Of a stretch of 6,343 nt of DNA, positions 1 through 5,960 are shown in pieces. The notes under the pieces are model-generated. The model saw only the letters and a program-made list of their open reading frames with translations, was not told the DNA's origin and ran no database searches. Every line of letters starts with the position of its first letter. Position 1 is the first letter of the stretch. The position numbers were made by a program, and so were the translations under genes. Origin of the DNA: Acidobacteriota bacterium (GTDB lineage Bacteria > Acidobacteriota > Terriglobia > Terriglobales > Acidobacteriaceae); NCBI GenBank assembly GCA_021781255.1, contig JAJXXG010000191.1, forward strand, positions 1 through 6,343, read 5' to 3'.

Positions 1-2
1 AC

Positions 3-650
3 GACCGGACGATGGATCTGGTTCTGGCCGTGTCGGGCGACGGAAACAAGCTGATGACCTTCAGGCCCGATATCGATCCGGCAAATGGAAAAATTGATCC
101 TCCCATCGAGCTGGGTGGCGCGCCGGAGTTCCTGGCTGCGGACGGTGACGGCAAAGCCTACGTCAACCTGGAAGACAAGGACATGGTGGCGGTCGTCGAT
201 CTGAAGACGCGGCAGGTCACCGCGCGCTGGCCCGTGGCTCCAGGAGGCCATCCCGTGGGCATGGCGCTGGACAGGAAGAATCATCTCCTGTTCATCGGTT
301 GCCGCAAGCCGCAGAAGATGATCGTGATGAGCACGATCGACGGCAAAGTGGTTGCGGATCTGCCCATCGGTGCGGGCGTGGATGCCACCAAGGTTATGGA
401 CGGACTCGCGTTTGCAAGCTGCGGAGACGGGTCGCTCGTTGTGGTTGGCGAAAAGAATGGCAAGTACGAGGTCGAGCAGGTGGTCAAGACCCCGGCCGGC
501 GCGCGGACCATGGGCGTGGATGCCAGGACGCACACCATCTATCTGCCAACCGCTGAGTTCGAGCCGCCAACGCCCGGCGCGCCGCAGCGCCGGCCCCGGT
601 TCAAGCCGGATACGTTCATGATTGTGGAGGCAGGACAGACGGCGCCGTAG
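3..650 (+). CDS. YncE/YVTN-type beta-propeller protein, 3' fragment
   Basis: This is the C-terminal 215 residues of a beta-propeller protein. The frame is open to the left edge, so the ATG at position 12 is probably internal and the true start lies upstream. Successive blade-like units are visible, each with a short strand, an Asp/Gly turn and a second strand: GKAYVNLEDKDMVAVVDLKT, then NHLLFIGCRKPQKMIVMSTI with DGKVVADLPIG, then LAFASCGDGSLVVV, and finally GARTMGVDARTHTIYLPTAEF. The GDG turn, the GARTM-D-TH-IYLPTAEF segment and the Pro/Arg-rich end are typical of YncE-like proteins, which are usually exported seven-bladed propellers; the specific ligand or reaction is generally unknown. The signal peptide, if present, is outside the window. 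The gene ends 8 bp before the stop of the convergent PIN gene, with no clear terminator between them. The fold assignment is fairly secure; the function is unknown. Confidence 0.85.
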   Translation, partial: DRTMDLVLAVSGDGNKLMTFRPDIDPANGKIDPPIELGGAPEFLAADGDGKAYVNLEDKDMVAVVDLKTRQVTARWPVAPGGHPVGMALDRKNHLLFIGCRKPQKMIVMSTIDGKVVADLPIGAGVDATKVMDGLAFASCGDGSLVVVGEKNGKYEVEQVVKTPAGARTMGVDARTHTIYLPTAEFEPPTPGAPQRRPRFKPDTFMIVEAGQTAP

Positions 651-658
651 CGCGCCGC

Positions 659-1144
659 TTACTCCTCGGCCTCCGGCTCTTCGGCGACGGATGTAGGCAG
701 GCTGGAGGGCTCCACCGTTTCCATCCCTTCGGCCTTGGCCGCTTCCAGCAGCACCGTCGAGGCGGAGATAAAGGTAATGTGCGTTCCGGGGAACATGTCG
801 CGCGACGCAAGCGCCGCGCCCAGTTGCAGGGCCTCGGGCCAGCGCAATGTGGTGCGGTCCAGCAGCAGGTGGGCCGCATCCATTACTCCCGGGGTTAGCG
901 GCTGCTGGACCATGCGCGCGGCTTCAGCCCGCAGGAATTCCAGTGCCGTAGTGGCCGCTTCCGGCGCCACGTGCCCGGCGCGCTCCCGCCGCCGGATCGC
1001 TGCATAAATCTCCAGCGGCGTCGCCACAGAGATCAGTTTGCGGTTGTCCTCAACGCCTTCCATCAGCCGAATCAGGCCCTCGGTTCCAGACTCGCGCACA
1101 AACAGCTTGGCAAAGGCCGTTGTCTCCAGGAAGAAAAAGCTCAC
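659..1144 (-). CDS. PIN-domain protein (VapC-like) with altered active-site residues
   Basis: The 161 residues have the length and layout of a PIN domain, the RNase fold of VapC toxins. The N-terminus FFFLETTAFAKLFVRESGTE matches the family's hydrophobic strand, acidic residue, T/S-A-x-x-K-L-x-V-R-E pattern. TPLEIYAAIRRR (E45) fits the conserved helix glutamate, LRWPEALQLGAAL fits the LRxxDALxLA helix, and TFISASTVLLEAAKAEGM fits the final strand FVTADxxLLxAA. Three usual aspartates differ: Glu at residue 7, Glu at 104 and Ser at 129. Magnesium-dependent RNase activity is therefore uncertain. The C-terminus (about 145-161) is an acidic tail. The start is GTG, chosen because it overlaps the upstream gene's TGA as GTGA and places the first PIN strand right at the N-terminus; this implies translational coupling. 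The upstream partner is the candidate antitoxin or cofactor. PIN family membership is confident; toxin activity is inference. Confidence 0.82.
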   Translation of the reverse strand: MSFFFLETTAFAKLFVRESGTEGLIRLMEGVEDNRKLISVATPLEIYAAIRRRERAGHVAPEAATTALEFLRAEAARMVQQPLTPGVMDAAHLLLDRTTLRWPEALQLGAALASRDMFPGTHITFISASTVLLEAAKAEGMETVEPSSLPTSVAEEPEAEE

Positions 1145-1866
1145 TCGGCCCCCCGTTCCCCATCCACAGTCACTGAAACCGGCTCACCCTGCACTTCGAT
1201 GGGCTGGAACCGCTGGGTCTCTTCCGGAATGTCCGCCTCCGCTCGATTGAGCCGGATCGTGGTCGTCGGATAGGCCGGCGTCTTCGGGTTGGCAATCTTG
1301 CTCGTCAGCACAACCCCGCGCTGAATGGCCTCCGCCAGAACTCCCTGGCGGGACTCGGGGTTATGATTCCAGCGGAAGGCCTTGCGCGGCAAAAAGGAAT
1401 CGCGAAACCACTTGAGCGCGATAAAGGCATGGCCGCCGCGCTCGGCCTCTGCCAGGGCCGTGCAAAGCTCTTTTACCCGCACGTCCATATCTGCCGGAAG
1501 CGCCGCATCGGCGTCCTCCTCGTCGTTATAGCTGCGGGGAACAAGATGGGTTGACGTGCGCGGCCCGCGGTCCGGCCGCGGAGCAGGATCATCACCTTCG
1601 GCCCGCTCAAAATAGATCCGGACCTCGTCGTACTCCGGCGACCAGGCTTCGGCCATGGCGTCGCGGCGCTTGCTGCGGCCGTTTTCGCTGCACAGCTCCA
1701 CGATGGCCTGGTAACCCGGAGGCGCCAGAAATCGCAGGGCGCGCGCCATCCCAGGATCTTGTGAATAGGCCAGTTCCGTTAATGCCTCTTCAATCATCTC
1801 CTCGGCCGCAGGAATACTGAGATTGGATATTTCGAACTGATTTATAGAGGCTTTTCCTGACTTCAT
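1141..1866 (-). CDS. Uncharacterised protein, partner of the PIN protein (candidate antitoxin)
   Basis: A 241-residue soluble, acidic protein that I do not recognise. Residues 1-20 (FEISNLSIPAAEEM) lead into a helical N-terminal region (about 20-75, including PGMARALRFLAPPGYQAIVE). Residues 90-125 are a Pro/Arg then Asp/Glu-rich, probably disordered linker. A compact C-terminal segment (about 128-208) runs through an acidic helix, ALKWFRDSFLPRKAFRWN, a second helix ESRQGVLAEAIQRGVVLTSK, and a strand-like TTTIRLNR. This helix-helix-strand order resembles a winged-helix or similar nucleic-acid-binding module, but that is inference from pattern only. There is no signal peptide or membrane segment. 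The ATG at 1866 is preceded by GGGAGAG, six bases upstream (1873-1879), which supports this start. The gene ends in TGA overlapping the PIN gene's GTG. In VapBC operons the antitoxin gene comes first with a similar overlap, so an antitoxin role is plausible; it is much larger than typical VapB. Confidence 0.75.
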   Translation of the reverse strand: MKSGKASINQFEISNLSIPAAEEMIEEALTELAYSQDPGMARALRFLAPPGYQAIVELCSENGRSKRRDAMAEAWSPEYDEVRIYFERAEGDDPAPRPDRGPRTSTHLVPRSYNDEEDADAALPADMDVRVKELCTALAEAERGGHAFIALKWFRDSFLPRKAFRWNHNPESRQGVLAEAIQRGVVLTSKIANPKTPAYPTTTIRLNRAEADIPEETQRFQPIEVQGEPVSVTVDGERGAE

Positions 1867-1973
1867 ATCGTTCTCTCCCAGGCCGTCTGATTCCGCGACG
1901 CCAGCACGATCACCGGCCGGTGTTTCCAGCTCGGAGCCGCGCAGCAGTTTCCAGTCAGCCTTATTTCGTCTTA

Positions 1974-2001
1974 AAGATATCTGCTGTCTGCTCTTCTACA
2001 A
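1974..2001 (-). promoter_or_regulatory. Weak candidate sigma-70 promoter for the PIN operon
   Basis: Read on the minus strand, TTGTAG (1996-2001) and TATCTT (1974-1979) are separated by 16 bases, giving partial matches to -35 and -10 boxes. Transcription would begin near 1967 and leave a leader of about 100 bases before the ATG at 1866. The match is weak and other choices are possible. Confidence 0.2.
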
Positions 2002-2209
2002 CGGTGTAAGCCCACTCGCGATCGTTGGATCCTCCGCTTGAAAATCGCATTCTAAGCACCGCAACGGCTGGCTTGGCGCACGGGGTCTTCTTCCAGCCTT
2101 GAAACCATCAAAGTTGACTGTCCATCTCGAATGGCAGCGGCGCCAGGTAAGGTGTACCTATTCCATTCATTACGTACGGTCGATTCTCCCTGATGCTGGA
2201 TCGACTGAA

Positions 2210-2238
2210 AGGTATTGCCTCGGAGGTACGGCAATCCT
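2210..2238. repeat. Bulged hairpin in the intergenic region
   Basis: The arms AGG + ATTGCC (2210-2219, with T2213 bulged) and GGCAAT + CCT (2230-2238) can form nine pairs around a ten-base loop. On the minus strand the hairpin is followed by TTTC (2209-2206), so it could act as a weak terminator there, but no gene that it would serve is visible. Its right arm TACGGCAATCCT resembles the core of the downstream palindromes at 5286-5309 and 5381-5407. Confidence 0.35.
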
Positions 2239-2434
2239 GAAAACCGCTTTAGGTAAAGTTCGAACTTATTAACTGGCCTCTGGCAAGCTCCCAACGATTT
2301 TGAGCCAGATTACTGATTTGTGAGACGATTCTAGCGCAAAAAAAGTTGAATCTATGCGAAGTTACAGCATTGGAAGAACTTAGGTTTCGGTCCCGGCAGG
2401 CAGTTGGCTTGCTTACCTTTGTGGCTGGGCTTCG

Positions 2435-2440
2435 TAGAAT
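2435..2440 (+). promoter_or_regulatory. -10-like box placed for a leaderless transcript
   Basis: TAGAAT differs from TATAAT at one position and ends six bases before the A of the ATG at 2447, where transcription would be expected to begin. Its first three bases are also an in-frame stop for the downstream gene. There is no purine-rich SD sequence in the 17 bases before the ATG. No good -35 box is visible at the correct spacing: CTTACC at 2412-2417 is the nearest and is poor. Confidence 0.35.
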
Positions 2441-2446
2441 GAATAT

Positions 2447-5074
2447 ATGCGCCGCTGCCTGCAGTACCTGCTTCTCTTTGTCTTGGCATCTCCTTTGGTG
2501 CGCGCCGATGGCTCGCCCTTCGATTTGTCCGGGCCAAAAGTGGATGTGCATGTGAAACGCGGCAATGTAACCCTGCCGATCTCCGAAACGCCCAACCTGC
2601 TTCCGGGCGACCGGCTGTGGATCCATCCCGATCTGCCCGAGAGTCAGGCTACCCACTTCGTGCTGGTCGTGGCCTTTCTGCGCGGATCGACGAATCCTCC
2701 TCCGCCGGAGTGGTTTACGCGCGTGGAGACATGGACGCGGGACGTTCGCGACGAGGGCGTGTTCGTCAAGGTTCCCGAGGAGGCGCAGCAGGCGCTGGTG
2801 TTTCTCGCGCCTGCAACCGGGGGCGACTTTAACACTCTGCGCAATACCGTGCGCGGCCGGCCCGGCTCGTTTGTGCGCGCGGCTCAGGATCTGCAGGCCG
2901 CGAGCTGGGAACGGATGCGGCTGGAAACCTACCTGGATGACGTGAAGGCGACCTCGCAGTCCGACCCCGCGGCGCTGAAAGCTCACGCCGAGTCGGCTGC
3001 GCTGAGCCTCGGTATCAAAATCAACGAAAGTTGCTTCCTCAAACCTCCTGAAGAACAGGCGCCGTGTCTCTCGCAAAACTCCGAAGGCATGGTTCTTGAC
3101 AATGCCAATGCGCAGTCCCGCGTTGACCAGCTCACCAACGGCAACACCCTCGACCTGATGAACCAGTTGAGCTACACCAACGTGGCGGGAAGCGGCATGT
3201 ACAGCCCGTATGTGGGCGCCATCGTCGATACGGCGCGCATTCTGTCCTCGCTGCACACGGCTCACTTCCAGTACATTCCTGCGCTTGCTCTGCCCAAGGC
3301 CGACAGCCTCAATCTGCGCCTGAATATGGCGCCCTCGTTCGTGAACCCCAGGTCGGTTGTGGTGGTCGCACTGCCCCCGGTGGGTCTTCCCCGGTCGCTG
3401 CCCCTGCATCCCACCAACCCGAACCAAAGCTTCTGCGGCATGAAGCCGAACCTGGTGCTGCCCGCGGAGGGCTCGCCCCTCGTGTTCGCTACCCAGATGG
3501 CGCACGACCTCTACCTGCATATCGAGACGACCGGCGGACATCATCAATCATTTGATGTGCCGGTCGCAGCAGATCCCAGCCAGGGCGGTCTGGTGTTGAC
3601 GCAGCCCATGCCGGCGCTGCCCGGGGGCGAACTGACCGCCGTGGTGCGCGGAAAATGGGGATTCGACAACTGGGAGGGCCCCCACTATCAGCTGGTCGCC
3701 GCTCTCAAAAACGAGTGGACGCTGGCCGAATCCGACCAGTCAGCCCTGGTGGTAGGCCGGGACGATGCGCTCCACATCGACGGACCGTCCACCGTGTGCG
3801 TGGAGAAGGTTGAAGCCCGGATCGCCGGCGACCATGCGCAGACGCTGGAGTGGAAGGCGATCAAGCCTGATGGCATCGAGGTCACCGTGCCGCTCAAGGA
3901 TGCGCAGCCCGGGCAGGTTACCGTTGCCCTCTATGAGTACGGGATCACCGAGCCCGACCGCCTCAAAATGGAAGCCTACGATGCCGCGGCATCGCTTGAC
4001 GGACTCGTGATTCATGCCGGCGACGAGACCGCGCTCCTGAAAGGTACGCGGCTCGACGAGGTGGCAAAGGCCCAGATTGCCGGTACTGCCCTTACCCCCT
4101 CCGCGCTGAATCGCGCCGGAAACTTTGACGAGCTGCTGATGGCGGCGGGCGCGTCCACGGCCGGCCTGGTGCCCGGAAAATACTATGCCGCGCATGTGGA
4201 ACTGAAAGATGGCCGCCGACTCACCGCGCCCGTGACCGTCGAACCGCCCCGTCCCCAGGTGATGCTGCTGAGCAAGGGCGTGCAGAGTGACGCTTCGCTG
4301 CCGCAGACGCCGGTCCAGTACGGCAGCGCAAGCGACCTCCCGGTCGAGGAGCGTCTCGTCTTTTTCCTCAAGTCGGTCGTCCCGGAGAACTTCCCGCGCG
4401 ATGAAAAAATCGAGGTGGCGGCTGAGGATTCCAGCTTTCACACCATGCTTGGCCTGAGCGACGGGAGCCTGATGCTCGAAGACGCGCACACCGCGATCGG
4501 CAGTCTGGAGCCGCTCGCCCGCTTCGGCCCTTCTGCCTTCGGACCGGTGCGTATTCGCGCCATCTCGGCCGACGGCACCGCCGGAGACTGGCAACTGCTG
4601 GGAACGCTGGTGCGTCTGCCCGGCTTTACTGCATTGCGCTGTCCCCGCGCGCAGGCCAAGCCTTGCGTGCTCAGCGGTAATAATCTCTTTTTGGCGGATT
4701 CGCTGGCGACAACGCCGGACTTTCAGGATCCGGTCGATGTGCCCGCGCAGTTTACCGGGACGCAGCTCACGGTTCCGCATCCAGCCAACGGGGTTCTCTA
4801 CCTAAAACTGCGCGACGATTCCGCTTCCGTGCAAACCCTCACCTTGCCGGTCGTGCCGATGCCATCAGTTTCCGCGCCGATCCCGCTGGTTGCGCCTGCC
4901 TCTGCGCCGGCGGCGTCTGCGGCCACAGCGATGCCCAGCGCGACCGCCCCCGCCGCCGTGGTTCCGGCTTCTGTGCAAATGGTCCCTGCGGCCGGTTCGG
5001 CGCCCACTGCAGCGGCAGCGCCCGCGGCTTCCGCGCCGGCTCCGGCTCCGGCGCCGCCTTCCGATCAGCAGTGA
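2447..5074 (+). CDS. Large secreted protein of unknown function with Ala/Pro-rich tail
   Basis: I do not recognise a named family for this 875-residue protein. Residues 1-20 form a Sec signal peptide: MRR, a hydrophobic core LLLFVLASPL, then VRA before Asp21 as a likely cleavage site. There is no lipobox. Residues 21-150 are mainly strand-like and include LLPGDRLWIHPDLP and FVLVVAFLRG; about 150-190 is helical. The remainder looks like successive beta-rich, Ig-like segments (for example 440-500 and 590-725), a judgement from hydrophobic alternation only. Six cysteines follow the signal: 196/207 and 732/740 are close enough to form local disulfides, and 330 and 451 may pair. Residues 803-875 are about 60% Ala plus Pro, as in wall-spanning or periplasmic linkers. 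The start is fixed by the signal peptide and by an in-frame TAG at 2435. There is no SD sequence. It is monocistronic; the next gene is convergent. Export is confident, function unknown. Confidence 0.85.
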   Translation: MRRCLQYLLLFVLASPLVRADGSPFDLSGPKVDVHVKRGNVTLPISETPNLLPGDRLWIHPDLPESQATHFVLVVAFLRGSTNPPPPEWFTRVETWTRDVRDEGVFVKVPEEAQQALVFLAPATGGDFNTLRNTVRGRPGSFVRAAQDLQAASWERMRLETYLDDVKATSQSDPAALKAHAESAALSLGIKINESCFLKPPEEQAPCLSQNSEGMVLDNANAQSRVDQLTNGNTLDLMNQLSYTNVAGSGMYSPYVGAIVDTARILSSLHTAHFQYIPALALPKADSLNLRLNMAPSFVNPRSVVVVALPPVGLPRSLPLHPTNPNQSFCGMKPNLVLPAEGSPLVFATQMAHDLYLHIETTGGHHQSFDVPVAADPSQGGLVLTQPMPALPGGELTAVVRGKWGFDNWEGPHYQLVAALKNEWTLAESDQSALVVGRDDALHIDGPSTVCVEKVEARIAGDHAQTLEWKAIKPDGIEVTVPLKDAQPGQVTVALYEYGITEPDRLKMEAYDAAASLDGLVIHAGDETALLKGTRLDEVAKAQIAGTALTPSALNRAGNFDELLMAAGASTAGLVPGKYYAAHVELKDGRRLTAPVTVEPPRPQVMLLSKGVQSDASLPQTPVQYGSASDLPVEERLVFFLKSVVPENFPRDEKIEVAAEDSSFHTMLGLSDGSLMLEDAHTAIGSLEPLARFGPSAFGPVRIRAISADGTAGDWQLLGTLVRLPGFTALRCPRAQAKPCVLSGNNLFLADSLATTPDFQDPVDVPAQFTGTQLTVPHPANGVLYLKLRDDSASVQTLTLPVVPMPSVSAPIPLVAPASAPAASAATAMPSATAPAAVVPASVQMVPAAGSAPTAAAAPAASAPAPAPAPPSDQQ

Positions 5075-5218
5075 GCCGATGCTGCGGGGGCGCCCACCGC
5101 GGCGCCTGCGGCGTTGCCAGCCCAATTGGCGCGAGATGCACTTGGCTCGTGCGATACCGGATGCGCGGCACACAGGATCGGCGCAGGATCACGGCCCGGA
5201 TCGGACCGGGCTCTGCCG

Positions 5219-5243
5219 GAGCCGTTGCCGGGCACGCTCTTTT
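5219..5243 (+). terminator. Candidate terminator of the secreted-protein gene
   Basis: GAGC + GT (5219-5225, C5223 bulged) pairs with ACGCTC (5234-5239) around an eight-base loop and is followed directly by TTTT (5240-5243). It lies 145 bases after the TGA at 5074. The stem is short, so this is a modest intrinsic-terminator candidate. Confidence 0.35.
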
Positions 5244-5285
5244 GATCCGCGCAACTCTGGCGGCGCGTCCGACGCATTGCGGTCA

Positions 5286-5309
5286 GGCTATCGCAATTCC
5301 TGCGTAGCC
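5286..5309 (+). repeat. Bulged palindrome A of an inverted repeat pair
   Basis: GGCTA (5286-5290) and CGCA (5292-5295), with T5291 bulged, pair with TGCG (5301-5304) and TAGCC (5305-5309) around the loop ATTCC. The 15 bases 5287-5301 match the reverse complement of 5393-5407 at 13 positions, and both copies continue to GTAGCCGT. No T-run follows, so this copy is a poor terminator on its own. It may be a REP-like element or a decayed terminator. Confidence 0.55.
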
Positions 5310-5374
5310 GTATCCTGACGCCCCGGCACTCCAGTCGACGCGATCCCAGGCCGCGGCGACATGGCGCCAAATCG

Positions 5375-5407
5375 AAAACGGCTACAGGCATTAGGAATTG
5401 CCGTAGC
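5375..5407 (-). terminator. Terminator of the ferredoxin gene / palindrome B
   Basis: On the minus strand, GCTAC + GGCA (5407-5399) pairs with TGCC + GTAGC (5390-5381, the base at 5386 bulged) around an eight-base loop, giving nine pairs. CG and then TTTT (5378-5375) follow. This is a good intrinsic terminator 37 bases after the ferredoxin stop. It is also the inverted, diverged copy of the palindrome at 5286-5309, with the same five-pair, one-base bulge, four-pair architecture. Confidence 0.6.
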
Positions 5408-5444
5408 GTAACTCCAGGACCACCAGAAACTCAGCGGCTGCTGC

Positions 5445-5696
5445 CTAATTGAAGTAGGCGCGGTTCTTGTCGGCAAACTCCGCCTTCGCTGCGGGCAGTT
5501 CGTCGCTGGTGAAGATCGCCCCCTGCGGGCAGATGGCGGCGCAATTGCCGCAATCGATGCACTCGTCGGGATTGATATAGACCTGCGCTACGGTTGCGGC
5601 GGCAGGGTCGCCCATCGCCGGAGCGATGGCGGCAGTGCTGCACTCCGCAACACAGACAAAGTCCTTGACGCAGGTATCGGTGACAACATATGCCAT
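5445..5696 (-). CDS. Small ferredoxin, two cluster sites, Asp in cluster I
   Basis: An 83-residue bacterial-type ferredoxin, a cytoplasmic single-electron carrier. The second motif is canonical: C46-x2-C49-x2-C52-x3-C56-P57 (CIDCGNCAAICP) and binds a [4Fe-4S] cluster together with C19. The first motif is CVKDFVCVAECS, with C9, Asp12, C15 and C19. Asp occupies the second-ligand position, as in the Pyrococcus furiosus ferredoxin whose Asp-containing cluster can be [3Fe-4S] or Asp-ligated [4Fe-4S]. The GAC codon is two changes away from a Cys codon, so a single base error is unlikely. Ser20 replaces the usual Pro after C19. The C-terminus (about 65-83) is helical. The ATG at 5696 is preceded by GAGGAG nine bases upstream (5706-5711), which supports the start. 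It is monocistronic, with its own terminator 37 bases downstream. The redox partner is not shown by the neighbourhood. Confidence 0.92.
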   Translation of the reverse strand: MAYVVTDTCVKDFVCVAECSTAAIAPAMGDPAAATVAQVYINPDECIDCGNCAAICPQGAIFTSDELPAAKAEFADKNRAYFN

Positions 5697-5895
5697 GGAA
5701 ACGGGCTCCTCGGTTGGCGGGCGCTTCTTGGTTGCGCCACGATCCTCAAACGGCTCCAGGTTCGCTGTGCCCAGGCAGCATTGCCGTCCAGCCGATCTGA
5801 GCTCAAGGCGGACCGGCCTGCCGAATGCGCCGGAAAGGGTATATCTGCCCTGAGCCGCCGTACTGTGAGGCTAACTGAAGCATTCCATGACCTAC

Positions 5896-5911
5896 TGTGA
5901 CCTCAATCACC
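5896..5911. promoter_or_regulatory. CRP/FNR-family-like operator candidate
   Basis: TGTGA, six bases, then TCACC matches the CRP consensus TGTGA-N6-TCACA at nine of ten defined positions. It lies 200 bp upstream of the ferredoxin start. The octamer TACTGTGA that contains its left half recurs at 5861-5868, exactly 32 bp away, about three helical turns. Whether a CRP-family regulator with this specificity exists in the host is unknown. Confidence 0.3.
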
Positions 5912-5960
5912 ATCGCGCGGCGGCAATTTGATGATGCTCGCGGCGGGTCTACCCTGCGGA

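Larger units (their letters stand above)
1867..2446. other. 580-bp divergent intergenic region
   Basis: This region separates the PIN operon (leftward) from the secreted-protein gene (rightward). No recognisable gene was found. The only reading frame of note, 80 codons on the minus strand at 2052-2294, has no SD sequence, domain or family resemblance. The right part (about 2160-2446) is visibly richer in A and T than the flanking genes. It contains a bulged hairpin at 2210-2238, a perfect 12-bp palindrome AAGTTCGAACTT at 2256-2267, an inverted repeat GTCGAT/ATCGAC at 2179-2184 and 2200-2205, and a run of seven A residues at 2338-2344. The left part holds a candidate promoter for the PIN operon and the palindrome CACCGGCCGGTG at 1911-1922. 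The length leaves room for a small RNA, but nothing identifies one. Confidence 0.5.
5075..5444. other. 370-bp gap between convergent genes
   Basis: The gap lies between the stops of the secreted-protein gene and the ferredoxin gene. Open frames here are GC-rich shadows continuing from the tail of the upstream gene or lack any start signal and family resemblance. Structured elements are listed separately: a plus-strand terminator candidate at 5219-5243, a palindrome at 5286-5309 and a minus-strand terminator/palindrome at 5375-5407. A further perfect hairpin, GCCCGG (5194-5199) and CCGGGC (5206-5211) with a six-base loop, has no T-run. Confidence 0.5.

Noticed and set aside
639..648. Palindrome ACGGCGCCGT at the propeller gene's stop as a terminator
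   Set aside because: It has no loop of useful size and no T-run, and it lies within coding sequence.
1911..1922. 12-bp palindrome CACCGGCCGGTG
   Set aside because: A palindrome of this length is expected about once or twice by chance in a window of this size and is favoured by the GC content. It has no positional support.
2052..2294. 80-codon minus-strand frame in the divergent intergenic region
   Set aside because: It has no SD sequence and no recognisable family, and it crosses two palindromic elements. A gene remnant cannot be excluded, but nothing supports it.
2249..3547. 432-codon open frame on the minus strand
   Set aside because: It lies antisense to the secreted-protein gene, whose signal peptide and protein-like composition are convincing. 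The antisense product is rich in Arg, His, Gln and Gly with no recognisable domain, as expected for a shadow in GC-rich DNA.
3740..4780. 346-codon open frame on the minus strand
   Set aside because: This is a second antisense shadow of the secreted-protein gene, with the same Arg/His/Gly-rich composition and no SD or family resemblance.
4890..5318. 142-codon plus-strand frame running past the end of the secreted-protein gene
   Set aside because: Its first half is an Arg/Pro-rich frame-shifted reading of the Ala/Pro tail. The second half has no domain or start signal.
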